NCBI GenBank assembly: GCA_019925795.1
Contig: CM034300.1
Location: 32,475,591 to 32,539,590, forward strand
Source: Dendrobium chrysotoxum
Lineage: Eukaryota > Streptophyta > Magnoliopsida > Asparagales > Orchidaceae
DNA length: 64,000 nt
Reading direction: 5' to 3'
The notes beneath the pieces were generated by a model. That model worked only from the letters and a program-made list of their open reading frames with translations. It was not told where the DNA came from and searched no databases. Positions 9,498-20,357 of the stretch are shown in pieces. The first letter of the stretch is position 1, and each line of letters begins with the position of its first letter. The position numbers were made by a program, and so were the translations under genes.

Positions 9498-10616
9498 TTA
9501 ATTGATGTTGGTGGGTTCAGTCATTGAGATAAAGGCAGAGTGATTTACTTCTTTCCTCAGTCTGTACCTATTCCTAACACCTTCAAAAGGGTCTCCTAAG
9601 ATCAGTTCTTTAGGATGACTCGAAGAATATCTCCAATCTCTAGGCAGTGTGGTTTGAGGTTCCACCCTCTCCTCCAAATTTGTATTTCCAACCCCTTGGG
9701 TAATCTCCTCTACCTCTTCTTCTTCCACAACTCTATTCACCTTAGGATCAGATTCATCAAACACCACATGAGTTGTCTCTTCCACCACCAAAGTCCTCTT
9801 ATTAAACACCCTAAAGGATTTACCCACACTAGAATAACCTAAGAACACTCCTTCATCAGATTTGGTGTCAAACTTTCCTAAGGACGATTTCCCATTATTC
9901 AGAATGAAAACCTTACAGCCAAAGACATGGAGGTGGGACAGGTTTGGAGTTCTACCCTTAATGATCTCATAAGGTATCTTATTCAGATTTGATCTCACAT
10001 TCACCCTATTCAGCACATAACAGGCAGTGTTCACTGCTTCATCCCAAAAATATTTAGGAAGTGAATACTCAGCAAGCATAGCTCTAGCGGCTTCCACTAA
10101 GGTCCTATTCTTTCTTTCAGCTACCCCATTCTGCTGAGGGGTCCTAGGAGCTAAAAAATTGTGACTAATCCCTTGCTCCTCACAGAAACTTCTAAACTTC
10201 ACATTTTGAAACTCTCCACCATGATCACTATGAATAGTCAATATTTCACAACCTCACTTCCTCTGAATCCAAGTTGAGAAAGACTTAAACTCATCAAATG
10301 ACTCAAATTTATGGGATAGAAATTTAATCCAAGTGAACCTCGAGTAGTCATCTACAATCACAAACCCATAGACTTTCCCCCCTAAGCTGGCAGTGCTAAT
10401 GGGTCCAAAAAGGTCCATGTGAAGAACTTCTAAAGGTCTAGAGGTGCTAATATCCTTAACAGAGTGAAAGGAGGTCTGGACTTGCTTCCCTAACTGATAG
10501 GCATCACACAGGTGGTCCTTAGTGAACTTAAGCTTGGGCACACCTCTAACTAAGTCCTTTTGGGTGACTCTCCTAAGAGTTTTCATACTGGCATAACACA
10601 ATCTCCTATGCCACAA
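9498..10616 (-). pseudogene. Integrase of element 1
   Basis: Two minus-strand frames in the same phase (10616-10254 and 10241-9498) separated by an in-frame stop. The N-terminal zinc-binding region reads MWHRRLCYASMKTLRRV and DHLCDAYQLGKQ, so an expected His and Cys are both Tyr. The DDE triad is present: Asp in EVLHMDLFGPI, Asp in TIHSDHGGEF, Glu in GVAERKNRTLVEAARAM. Further copia blocks are NTACYVLNRVNVR, HVFGCKVFILN, EGVFLGYS and FRVFNKRTLVVEE. An acidic linker (VVEEEEVEEI) leads to RT. It would insert cDNA into the host genome. Tyr substitutions and stops fit G-to-A/C-to-T decay. Confidence 0.93.
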
Positions 10617-10619
10617 CCA

Positions 10620-11035
10620 AGACTCATCAGCAGTAATTTTTAAGCAAATTAAATTTTCAGCTTTAATGCAACTTACAGCCAGCTTGTAGACGTTGTTGAT
10701 CCTTTATCCCTGCAAAACAACTTTGTCATTTAAGCTTAAAATGCAGCCAGTGGGTAGGAATTTGATGCTGTATCCTTTGTCACAAAGTTAACTGATGCTC
10801 AGCAAGTTGTGTTTCAGTCCATCTACAAGCAAAACATTATCAATCATAAAATTCTTTGAATCACCAATTATACCTGAACCTACCACCTTCCTGGTGGTGT
10901 TATCTCCATGTGTAACCTTGCCTCCAGCTCTGGCCTCTAGCGAAATGAACTAATTTTTATCTCCAGTCATGTGTTTAGAACATCTGCTGTCCAAGTACCA
11001 CATGCTCTCACGAGGTCTTGTGTAAGAGCATACCT
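10620..11035 (-). pseudogene. Aspartic protease region of element 1
   Basis: Read from the minus strand in the integrase frame, interrupted by several stops and therefore without a long open frame. The active-site block reads SMWYLDSRCSKHMTGD (near 10965-11012), where the family has LDSGCSKHMTG, so the catalytic Asp is present and the Gly is Arg. Downstream are VVGSGIIGDSKNFMIDNVLL, DGLKHNLLSIS and LCDKGYSIKF, the standard copia protease-to-integrase stretch, ending in DESWLWHRRL. It would cut the Gag-Pol polyprotein. Confidence 0.85.
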
Positions 11036-11338
11036 ACAAAATCATCAAACGTCAAATTTAGGAACCCAAACAGGTGTGGGTTTCTTCTTATGAAAAGAAG
11101 AATGCAATGCATGCGTGCTGTGCTGTGAAATAGGCAATTTGGGCCTCCACACCCAATGTGAACTACGGCAAACAGTGCAGGTGTGGGAAATGTGTCCTAA
11201 CATGCCACAGGAAAAATATCTAACATAAGGAAAAGGGTTAACTAATCTACGTGGGTGATAGTGCCTCTTCCTAGGTTTATATGAAACATGCTTTGATAAT
11301 TTTGAACCTGATTCTATAAAAGGTGGAGGTGCATAAAA

Positions 11339-12822
11339 CTATGCAAAAGTAGGTGTTTGGTTTTTCTCAAAAGCACTGATTTTAACTTTCAAAAATTCAT
11401 TTTCTTTATTTAAACTTGCAATTTCAAATTTCAAAGCACCATTGCTACTCTCGACTTCACATGCCATGTTATCTAATTCCCTAAAAGCTCTTTCTAAATC
11501 AACATGAGTGGTTTTCAATGAATCATGCTCTGTAACTAAATCAGAATATTTTTTGTTCAATTCATCAAATTCATCAAGTAAAGACATGTGATTGCAATCA
11601 ATAGTGGAATGATCCTTAATCAAAACATCATGCTCTTTTTATAAAGTCAAATAATCTAATTTCAAGCTGGCATGGGTTTTCTAAAGCTTCCTATACGATG
11701 CATGAATTTTTTCAGATATTTCAAATAATTGATCGTAAGTAAGCTCACATACCTCTTCCTGGTTAGACTGACCAGGGTGATCATCAGCCATCAGACACAA
11801 GTTTATTTCCTCCTCTTCAGCTTTAGTCTCAGAAGATTCGGATGTAGAGTCTGCCAAAAATGCCTTCTGAATCCGCTTCTTGTCCTTCCTGAACTTATAT
11901 TTCTCCTCACCCTTCTCCTTGCTTGGGTGAGTTTTAAGTGTAGGACAATCAGCCTTAATGTGTCCAGGCTTCTTGCATTCAAAATAGACAGTATCAGATG
12001 AACCCTTAAAATTTTTATTGGACTTACCCTTGTTCCACTTCTGAAAGTTCTTATTTTTCTTCCTTAGAAAGCTTTTGAATTGCCTTGTGATCAGGGCAAT
12101 GTCATCGCCATCAGACCCGGAAGAACTAGAATCACTATCGTTGGCCTTCAGTGCCACTATTTTCTCCTTCTTCTTCTCACCTGCATCAAGCTATCTTTGG
12201 TTTACCCCTTGCTCGTAAGCAATGAGTGATCTAAGTAAGCTATCAATAGAGTAAGTATTCAAATCTTTAGATTCAGTGATTGCAGTTATCTTAGCATCAT
12301 ATGAGGAAGGCAAACATCTACGTATTTTGTTCACTCTTTCGTAGTTTATAAGTTCTCTACCTAAGGGATACAAAGAAGTGATGATTTGAGTGAATGTTGT
12401 ATATATTTCAGAAATGGTTTTAGTAGGTTTCATGCAAAACCATTCATAGTCATGAAGCAAAATATTTAACCTAGGCTGTTTGACTTCAATTGTACCTTCA
12501 TACGTGATGCACAATCTATCACAAATTTCCTTACCAGTTGTACACGTAGAGACACGCATGTAATCCTCAGATTTTAAAGCACAGAAAAAATAATTCAAGC
12601 ATTTGGCATTCAATTATACTAAATCATAATCATCAAAAGTCCAATCAGTAAAGGGCAGTTCAGTTTTAACATTGTTAATCATCCTAAAAGGTGGTTTGTA
12701 TCCATCCTTAACTAGCATCCACATACGATAATCAATTGATTGAAGAAAAGTGGACATGTGAGTTTTCCAAAAATAAAAAAGAATGTTATCAAACAATGGT
12801 TACGATTACCAAAGTTAGTCAT
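11339..12822 (-). pseudogene. Gag of element 1
   Basis: Probable start MTNFGNRNH (ATG at 12820-12822), a frameshift near 12797, then one frame to 11339 cut by stops near 12611, 12190, 11680 and 11640. The first part reads DYRMWMLVKDGYKPP and LPFTDWTFDDYDLV, continuing to the UBN2-type gag core (TISEIYTTFTQIITSLYPLG, CLPSSYDAKITAI, LRSLIAYEQG). A basic patch and a CCHC knuckle follow at 11945-11986, FECKKPGHIKADC, with the first Cys changed to Tyr. A coiled-coil-like segment (11339-11623, DEFDELNKKYSDLVTEHDSL) ends it. The stops read as Gln codons turned TAA/TAG. It would form the particle and bind RNA. Confidence 0.9.
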
Positions 12823-12863
12823 GGATCAAATTCAAAAGTTTTTCAAAACTAGATTTTATGAAT

Positions 12864-12878
12864 CCCGCTTTGATACCA
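12864..12878 (-). other. Primer binding site, initiator Met tRNA
   Basis: Minus-strand TGGTATCAAAGCGGG, two bases inside the 5' LTR. It is complementary, with one or two changes, to the 3' end of plant initiator Met tRNA (usual copia PBS TGGTATCAGAGC). The same motif follows the 5' LTR of element 2 at 44337. Confidence 0.9.
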
Positions 12879-13619
12879 CTTGAAAGTTTGATAGGGATGT
12901 TAAGCCCTGATGAACTAGTCCCGAGGATAACTAAGAGGGGGGGGGGGTGAATTGGTTATTTAAAAATTTGAGAGCAACAGTAAAAACCTTTTCGATGATT
13001 TGCAGTGGAAATAATTAAAACAATCAAACGAAAAGATCAAACACAATTTCACCCAAGCAGTTAATCACAGAAAAACAAAAGTGCAGAAAGTAATTAGAAT
13101 GAACACACCAGATTTTATAGTGGTTGGCTCAACTTGACCTACGTCCACTCCCCAGACCCTCCCCTCCGGGTATTGTACTAACTCAAAGTGTCTGCCATTT
13201 TACTCTCACAGTAAGGCAGAGAAGCCTGTACAAAAACCTCCTTTCCACCGACATGGTGAGGCAGAGAACCCAACCTCCTTTTGCTTCCTCCTGAAGCAGG
13301 CAGAGAACCTTGGACTCCTTTCGCTTCCTCCTGAAGCTGGCAGAGAACCCGGATCTTCTTGTGAACGATCCTCTCACAAAGAATACCAACACGATGAAAG
13401 ATGACAAGCAGAGAAGACGACTCTGATCCTTGCTTGGAGCAACCTTTGTGAACCCCTCACGAACTCCCCCTCACAAGATCCTCTCTCTCTCCCCCAAACT
13501 CTCTCTCTCTCTTGGGTTTCTCTGGAAAAGAAAGTGGAAAAAAGATTTTTCTTGTTGGAAGAAAAAGATCTTTTATAGGAGGGCTCAAAATTTGTCCTAA
13601 ATCTTAATTGGTCGGCCAA

Positions 13620-14350
13620 GATCATCCAGGACGATCGATAGATCATCCTGTACGATCAGTTCAAAATTAGTTGTTTCAGCCTGGACGATCTGGCTTTTCT
13701 AGACAATCAGTAGAAAAAGTTGTTCATATCGTCCCGTATGATTCTGCGATCGTCCGGGACGATTAGTGTAAATCGAGGAATATCGTCCAGGAGATAGCTC
13801 GGGTCGTCTAGAGAAAATTGTGTTGGACGACCAAAAAATGACTTGATTGTCCAGGATGATATGGTTATCGTCCTATACGATTAGTTTAAAAAGTGCCCAA
13901 ATCATCCTGAACACAGTTCGGGTCGTACAGTTGAGATGCACTAGACGATCAATATCATCCCGGACAATCTTGCGATCGTCCCGGACGATCTTGCGATCGT
14001 CCCGGACGATCTTGCGATCGTCCCGGACGATTTGATCGTATCAATTAAATATTAATTACATTCCTTAATTACCAGATTAATTTAGGCATGATTGTACTGG
14101 ATCGTCCAGGATGATACACGTATCGTCCAGGACGATCAGACCAAATATCTTAAAATAAAAACTTGCCTAACTTGATCTGGCGGCTGAGAATTTTTTATTT
14201 GAGCATATCATCCTATACGATTAAATGATCGTCTAGGTCGATCTACTTAATCAGACATACTTAACTTGGTCGCCCTAATTAGGGTTTCTATTTTTACATG
14301 ATCGTCCAGGACAACGTGACTATCGTCTAGGATGATATGAACAAAACTTG
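13620..14350. promoter_or_regulatory. Palindrome array in 5' LTR
   Basis: About a dozen or more ATCGTCC/GGACGAT dyads in the same order as in the 3' LTR, with more CpG sites preserved here (GATCGTCCGGGACGATT near 13749). Three perfect copies of ATCGTCCCGGACGAT lie at 13975-13989, 13996-14010 and 14017-14031. Confidence 0.55.
13954..14035. repeat. 21-bp tandem repeat carrying the palindrome
   Basis: About four units of a 21-bp repeat, each a palindrome ATCGTCCCGGACGAT plus spacer CTTGCG; the first unit is decayed. The 3' LTR has only one dyad at this place (near 4094), so the expansion or contraction occurred in one LTR. Confidence 0.85.
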
Positions 14351-14588
14351 AACAGAAACTCTAATTCACTCAAGCTCTCCCCCTGAGTGTGTGTGTGCAA
14401 GGTTATTTAGCTAGGGGATCAGTTGCATTACAATTGGCTCAAGAAAAAGAAAATAGTACACTTAGACACACTTGGACCCAATCTTGAGTTGGCTTGAGTT
14501 GCTCGTGATCTTTTGTGCCCGAAACGGGTTAGTCAAGCAAAACATAATAGAAAACATATTTGTCATCATCAAAACCAGATTTGCATCA

Positions 14589-14593
14589 ATTTA
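14589..14593. repeat. TSD ATTTA, right copy, element 1
   Basis: Matches 3029-3033. Confidence 0.65.
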
Positions 14594-15914
14594 TTTATTT
14601 ATTTTGTTTGCTCCTTTATTCTTTATTAAATGTGTTGACCAAAGTTTCACTTTTACTTTTTATGTTAAATTTTAGAGGTTTATTATGTTTATTAAATAAG
14701 AAATTATAGTTAGTTAAATACAATTTACTTTGTATTTTTAGAAAATTTTCCTAATTAGTTATGATTTATACAATGTTAGCTAATTTGTTGATTTAGAAAT
14801 TTTATTTAGAGTTAAATACAATTCAGTTTGTATTCTTAGGATTTCTACTCAATTAATTATGATTTTTACAATATTAGCCAATTTATTTATTTATCATATT
14901 TATGGTAAATTTGATTTTTTGAATCAAATGAGCTTGAATCTATTTGAAACCACTACTAGAAGTCATGAGTGACGTAAGTTGATGATTAGAAGAGTTTGAA
15001 GCCATTTTGAATTTATTTAATATTATTAATTATTTTATTTAATTAATTATTAAATTTTTCTAATTTTTATATAATCTTTATATCCAATTTTTTAATATTT
15101 TGATTTTTTTTCTTGAAAGGTTTATGAATTTAAAGTTCAACGTAATTTATTTTATATATTTTTATTTGTATTTAATTTTTAATGATTTTTTTAAATTCCT
15201 AGGTGATTTATGTTCTTAAATTTAGGATGTGTTATTTGATAGACTAAATAAACTCCAAATGTCTTAAGATTTAAAACTTATGTCAATGATGGCCTAAGGA
15301 ATAAGTGGTGGATATTTGGTTCCATCAAAGTCATCCTAGGGTTTTTAAAAATTTTCTAAAGTAATTACGTTTATACTTGAAAATTCTATCTATGGATATC
15401 TAGACATTAGAATGGGAAAAAATTAGTGGAAATCTAACCCTTGGACACTAATATAACATAACACACAAGAAATCACCTATATGATCTATGGTTTTTATTT
15501 ATAGAATTTTAAAATTATTTGTAATTTATGTAACATAGAATTTCTAAATTCTAATTGAAGCCATTCAAGAGCTCAAACAGACTTGATTTTGAAATGTTTG
15601 AAACATCACCTAGAATGGCCCATTTAAATTTAAGCTCAAGATAAATCATATTCAAAATTACCCAAGAGAGTATTTTAAAAATTAATTTTAATTCATTTAA
15701 AATTAAGAATCCAAGCTATTGGACTTTTGTTCTAATTCTCAAGAAAACTCTATAAAGGCTATGATCAATGAATTTGGACAAGTATATAAGGAGTTATGAA
15801 GTTTCTAAGTTTAGTAAATTCCATGGTCAATCAAGCCTATTCTTGTATTCAATTTGGTCTATGCATGATCATGAATTGTTTTCAAATGCTTAGGGCCAAT
15901 CCATAGGTATTGAC
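14594..15914 (+). repeat. AT-rich ~1.4 kb repeat unit, copy 1
   Basis: Non-coding AT-rich DNA that recurs in the same order at 17517-17976 plus 20358-21000. Shared landmarks include TGTGTTGACCAA (14631 and 17517), AAATCAAATGAGCTT, GTCATGAGTGACGTAA against GTCATCAGTGACATAA, AGGAGTTTGAAGCCATT-like text, TCTATGGATATCTAGA against GGAAGTCTGGATATTAGA, CCATTTAAATTTAAGCTC against CCATTTAAATTTGAGCTC, and GGAGTTATGAAGTTTCTAAG against GGAGCTATTAATTTCTAAG. With insertions removed the period is about 1.4 kb. I do not recognise the family; no coding potential. Confidence 0.7.
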
Positions 15915-15925
15915 TTGAACTTTCT
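15915..15925. repeat. TSD, left copy, LINE 15926-17364
   Basis: TTGAACTTTCT here and exactly at 17365-17375. Confidence 0.75.
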
Positions 15926-17364
15926 TTTTTATTTTTTCTTGGTGAGGGATGGACCCTCGGAGGGGCCTATGCGTTATTATAAAAGAAATGTTACAAGGTT
16001 CCTAAGTGGAACCTTCAGCTCACTAATGCTCAACAGAGCTACAAAAAAAATCAAAACAAAATCTAAGAGCTGATGGTCCCCTACACTAAGATTAACAAAC
16101 TCTCCTACTAATATTCTAGGGCTGTAAGTACATAGCAACCAAAAAAGGAAGACAATAAAAGAGACATTTAACACAGTCTTCTTGCAAAAAATAATTATCT
16201 TATTCACAAAAACATTGATAAAAAGAACCTTGAGCACCATCCTTCCACTCTAAAAATCAGGATCTGGATTAGCAGACATAGAAGTGATCCTGCAAAAATT
16301 AAAGGGCGGCAAAAGTAAAACAACACAAATAGAGGAACTAAAATGGCAAATGAACATGTTAGAATATTTGCAAAAGAGGTAAATATAAGCCAATTAACAC
16401 AACCGTACTGAAAGAAGTAAAGGATACTTGCAACATTTATATTAATACCATCAGAATTACCATTAATAAAAACTATAAGCAATTGAATAAAAGTGTAGAT
16501 ATGCTGATTATAATAGGTGACAAAATTCATCTCGTTAGTCTTTTTCCTTCTTAGAGACTCGACATCCAAAGAAGGAAGAGAAAGTATCGGGAAAGAATAG
16601 TTATCACTATCAATAATGGACCAAACCTAAAAAATGATAAGATGTAACCAATTCATAAAGGTAGGGTTATGAGAAAGCAATAGAATCAACACACACCAAA
16701 GACTCCCCTTTGTAAGAAGCAACCCCAGCTTAATAACCAATAGAAACAAAGGCAAAAAGGAAGCCCTAACCCCCCCCCCCCCCCCCCCCCACCATACATA
16801 ACTAACAACATAGAAAAAAAGGAAAGGAACCGAGGCACCCAAAGAAATAAAATGCTGCATACAGCCAGAAAAAAACAACATAGAAATGCCGGACCACCCC
16901 CACCAATAGAGGGCAAGGTCATCATAGAGGAAAATCCTAAAAAAGACACCATGATGCAGCAGGTTCGTAGAAATAGACCCCCAACTGCAAAAGACCACAT
17001 CACCCTTACAGGTAAATAATGGATACGACATGTCAATCTAACAAAAAAAGATAAAAACCAAGCCACAAAGAGTCCAGCACAATAACTCAATAGGAGAAAC
17101 CAACCAGTCCACAAATCAAAATTGTAAACCTAGCAATAGATTAAAGCTATTAGAGCTCAGGAAGGTAAGCCCAACGCAACCATTATGATGAAAACCCCAA
17201 TGTCACTCAATTCTAAACCCAAACACATTCAAGCACTTCAAGAAGAAAATGCTAATGACATGAGTAAATGAAAAGAAGTTCAGGTAATAGGGCAACTCAA
17301 CCATAATGATAGCATCAGAACACTTCCAGACCAAATCAAATAAACAGCAAAGTACTCGTTATGT
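15926..17364 (-). mobile_element. 5'-truncated LINE (3' UTR only), minus strand
   Basis: Reverse complement of the 3' end of the LINE at 23584-30547. Its T-rich start is the tail, then matching text such as CTCAACAGAGCTAC against CTGTCGAGCATTAG and CAGAGCT, CTAAGAGCTGATGG, and, near the 5' break, GTGTTTGGGTTTAGAATTGAG against GTGTTTGGGCTTTGGATTGAG (29919). The break corresponds to roughly 29730 of the full copy, so it holds 3' UTR only. Open frames on the minus strand (16627-17114) are hydrophobic translations of T/G-rich UTR, not genes. An exact 11-bp TSD flanks it. Confidence 0.85.
16770..16790. repeat. C21 homopolymer
   Basis: Run of about 21 C inside the truncated LINE. Its length may be uncertain because of sequencing or assembly error. 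Confidence 0.9.
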
Positions 17365-17375
17365 TTGAACTTTCT
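17365..17375. repeat. TSD, right copy, LINE 15926-17364
   Basis: Exact match to 15915-15925. Confidence 0.75.
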
Positions 17376-17976
17376 AAGGACTCATGAGGTTTAAACATTC
17401 TAATATGATTGAGCAAAATATTAGAAGGCTTGAACTTTTTAATATGATTCATGCTTATGAAACATTTAGGGTTTAATGGGTCTTATGGGTTAAAGCAAAG
17501 TTGATGATTAATATTATGTGTTGACCAATGTCTAATTTTTAATTTTTAATTAAAATTTCATAATTTATTATTTTATTAGATTCTACATTTTATTTAAAGT
17601 TAAATGCAGTTTAGTTTATCTTTATATTTTTTTAATTAACTGTGATTTTTAAAAAATTAGTTAGTTTATTTATTTATTTAATTAGTGTATTCATGGTAAT
17701 TTTTATTATTAAATCAAATGAGCTTTAATCAACTTGAAATCATCACTTGAGGTCATCAGTGACATAATGATGTTTGGAGGAGTTTGAAGCCATTGGGTAA
17801 TTTTTTTAATTTTTAAAGTATTTTTATTTAATTAATTATTAAATTTTCTTTTCTTTATAATTAATTTTAATTTTGAATTTTTGTCAAATGAATTTTATTT
17901 TTTCTTGAAAGGTTTATGAATTTAATGTTCAATTTATTTTATTTTATATTTTTCCAATTTATAATGAATTTTTAGA
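17376..17976 (+). repeat. AT-rich repeat unit, copy 2, first part
   Basis: 17376-17516 is the end of unit 1 or the junction. From TGTGTTGACC at 17517 the sequence follows copy 1 (14631 onward). It is interrupted at 17977 by an internally deleted LINE and resumes at 20358. Confidence 0.65.
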
Positions 17977-17992
17977 ACTTTATTCAAAATCC
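17977..17992. repeat. TSD, left copy, LINE 17993-20341
   Basis: ACTTTATTCAAAATCC; the partner at 20342-20357 reads ACTTTATTGAAAATCC, one mismatch in 16. Confidence 0.65.
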
Positions 17993-20341
17993 CTTATCTT
18001 GGAAAAAGAAAATTAATTAAAATAAAGTCAAAAAGTATACAATGAGTACAACTAGGAAGAGGCATCAAAAAGAAGCCTTCCTCAACAAAACAAAGCAAAA
18101 AAGAGAGAAGCATAGAACAAGCTAAAGCTTCTTATACCTGCAAACTCTTCATGTATCTTAATTTGAGTTGTCCCTACCACCCTCCTTCTTTCACTTCCTT
18201 GGTTCATATGTAATTGGCCCCAAGCGTGGAAGTTCCTTAACAAAACAAGTCATAGAGACTCTATCTTTCCTTGGACTAGATCGCTTTGTATGCAAGAGGA
18301 AAGTCTTAGTGGAGAAATTGAACGGTATGTTGGAGAGGTGACCATCCCTAGATGAAGCAACTTGTTTGGCTAGTTTACTAACTTCCCCAGTTGTGACTTG
18401 CAAGGAAGGGAGAGTAGCCTTTTGTCCTCCAATGCTTACATTGGAATTTTTCTTCTTCTATCTCTAAAATTTTCTAGTAGTATCTAAACTCTAAGGCCCA
18501 TAATTTCATGATTTTTTCCTTTCTTTCTCATAATGCATGATTGTAGAAAGATAGAGCTCAAGAGCTCAATTACCATATGAGGTGGATGGAGGGTTGGCTA
18601 GATCATGGAAGATGTGGGTTAATATTCACCTTAGGAGGGAAACTTTTAATGATTTTATGTTCACTTGAGAGGGTGTCTATTGTCCTTACACAAAAGAAAT
18701 GGAATGTGCTAGCTTTGACACAATTCAACTGATTTTCTTTGAGGATGTTATGTGGGATGCTAGGAGGATTGTGGAACATTGGGACAATGACTTATTTTAT
18801 ACCCAACAAAGAAATAATGGAAGTAAAGGTGAGCGATCCCCTCATATTTTACCCTTTGGAAAAACTTGCCAAGAACCCCAGGGATCCAAACTCCAAGAGG
18901 AAGCTTGGCACCAAGATCCATCCTCATGAAAAGATGAGCAATAGCATTTCTCCCCCAGGAGTTTATTTGAGCAGCAACCCATAGAGGTAACCCAAATAAG
19001 GAAGCTATTTGAGCAAGGTTGGTGTTGTCCCAATACATTTAAGGCAAGTGTGGCATACTAATCCAAACAGGAGAAGATAGGCCAACCATTGATTGGGGAT
19101 AGAAGGAAGAAGACCAACGATCCAAACCAATGCTATACCCACCAACAACCCATAGTCCTCCTATAAGGATAGTATCCCAAGCATCAGCTCTTTTAAAGAG
19201 CCAAATCAAAGAGTCCAGAGAGATGGAAAGGAGCTAAAAATCTCCAAACATTGACTATTTATGCTTCAATTCATTTCTTAACAAAAAATACAATCTTTGT
19301 CCAATAAGCTTGCCCACTAGCCCTCTTTCAAGCCTAGCTAAGTTGTCATGGATGGACTCCATATTCAAAGTCACAGAACTATTGTCATCTGACATAACTG
19401 CTACCTTAGAAACATTATTAAATTTTGAATACTTCCAACCCATTCCATGAAGTGGTGAGGTCTTGGGTAGGTTTAGCACTTTAAGGATGCTTGTTGGGCT
19501 ATTGAAAAGAAGCAATTTGGCCATTCCAGTAAGCAATTTTTGAAGAGGCATTTAAACAAACACGTGATGTACAGTTTACAGATTTAAAATTATCATGAAT
19601 GTCTACATTAAGTAGAATTACACACCTTTAACAAAAATCAGAACAAATAACAAAATTCAAAGTTTCATTCAAAATCGTATATTACTTTGTAATATATGCT
19701 CCATAATTTCTCAAATTGACTGCAATGTTAGCAGTCGGTCCAACAATGGCTTACGAGACAACCAAATCACCAGTTCGGTCCTTCACTAAACCAGAAAAGT
19801 AAGGTTCAAATGCAACAGTCAGACTTGCTCGGGCTTGTTCAGAGCTGCACAGGATCCTTCCTACATGATGATGTGGATTGATCTCCCAAGCTTATATGAA
19901 TGGGATGTATTAAGATTTTAATTAGCATACAAAAAAGACCAAGAAATGATGAACAAATGAAGAATCCTATTGTAGAACGAATGGAGAACTGAATGAAACT
20001 GGCTCACCACCCAAAACCAGCTCATATACCTTAACTATTCAATCCAACCCCAATGAAGAGTTTCGAAGTTGTTCATCATCGAAGGAGTGAATATTTTGCT
20101 CAATTTCATCTGATAACCACATGCAGCTGAACTATGAACTAACTCAGATGCTTCATCAGCAATCAAAGCCTGTTCACAAACTTCCAACTCCTTCCCTCCA
20201 AAATAATCCAAAAATTGCCATGCCTTTAAGCTTTCCTACCACCAACTACCCTCGTTGGAGTGGGGAGAACACTAGTGACCACTCCTCCTCACCATGCTTC
20301 TTCTGTTGAGCTACTGAATTCTTGCATTTAGAAAAGTTTGT
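17993..20341 (-). mobile_element. Internally deleted LINE retaining 5' part, ORF1 and 3' end
   Basis: Minus-strand insertion of about 2.35 kb with a 16-bp TSD (one mismatch). It holds a 5' region (19552-20341), ORF1 (about 18190-19551) and a short 3' part (17993-18190), but no endonuclease or RT. Loss of ORF2 with retained 5' end is unusual, because LINE copies normally lose the 5' end. A clear poly-A is not visible at 17993, so the 3' boundary rests on the TSD. Confidence 0.65.
18190..19551 (-). pseudogene. LINE ORF1 (DUF4283 and zinc knuckle), decayed
   Basis: Minus-strand remnant. From 19551 it reads SIHDNLARLERGLVGKLIGQ, the DUF4283 start of plant L1 ORF1. A stop-broken section then gives VVGGYSIGLDRWSSSF and GLSSPVWISMPHLP, continuing at 19038 with MYWDNTNLAQIASLFGLPLW and RMDLGAKLPLGVW. 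The knuckle (residues 72-85 of the frame from 19038) reads YFHYFFVGYKISHC where CxxCxxxxHxxxxC is expected: two Cys and the His have become Tyr. ORF1 proteins bind LINE RNA. The plus-strand open frames at 18699-18984 are shadows of this. Confidence 0.85.
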
Positions 20342-20357
20342 ACTTTATTGAAAATCC
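20342..20357. repeat. TSD, right copy, LINE 17993-20341
   Basis: One mismatch to 17977-17992. Confidence 0.65.

Larger units (their letters stand above)
3034..14588 (-). mobile_element. Sirevirus-like Ty1/copia retrotransposon (element 1), complete
   Basis: An 11.6 kb LTR retrotransposon read on the minus strand. Order in its own sense: 5' LTR (12881-14588), initiator-Met PBS, gag, protease, integrase, RT, RNase H, spacer with palindromes, accessory ORF, two polypurine tracts, 3' LTR (3034-4662). Integrase before RT makes it Ty1/copia. The large size, LTRs over 1.6 kb, an ORF after pol, and repeated PPTs fit the Sirevirus lineage. Gag and pol are broken by several in-frame stops and at least two frameshifts, so it cannot move by itself. 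Domain remnants are still easy to read, and the two LTRs remain similar along their full length, so the insertion is not among the oldest here. Confidence 0.93.
12881..14588 (-). repeat. Element 1 5' LTR
   Basis: About 1.71 kb, matching 3034-4662 throughout. It starts TGAAAGTTTGATAGGG and ends GATTTGCATCA. It is longer than the other LTR mainly because of a 21-bp tandem repeat at 13954-14035. It should carry the element's promoter on the minus strand, but I cannot place a TATA box with confidence. Confidence 0.92.

Noticed and set aside
12864..12878. Possible tRNA-Met gene
   Set aside because: Only the complement of the tRNA 3' end is present, at the position of a retrotransposon primer binding site; no cloverleaf follows.
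13954..14035. CRISPR-like short regular repeats
   Set aside because: The 21-bp units are contiguous with no unique spacers, lie in an LTR, and the context is a plant genome.
16627..17114. Hydrophobic minus-strand frames with a poly-Gly run
   Set aside because: Same LINE 3' UTR composition; the Gly run is the translated C21 tract.
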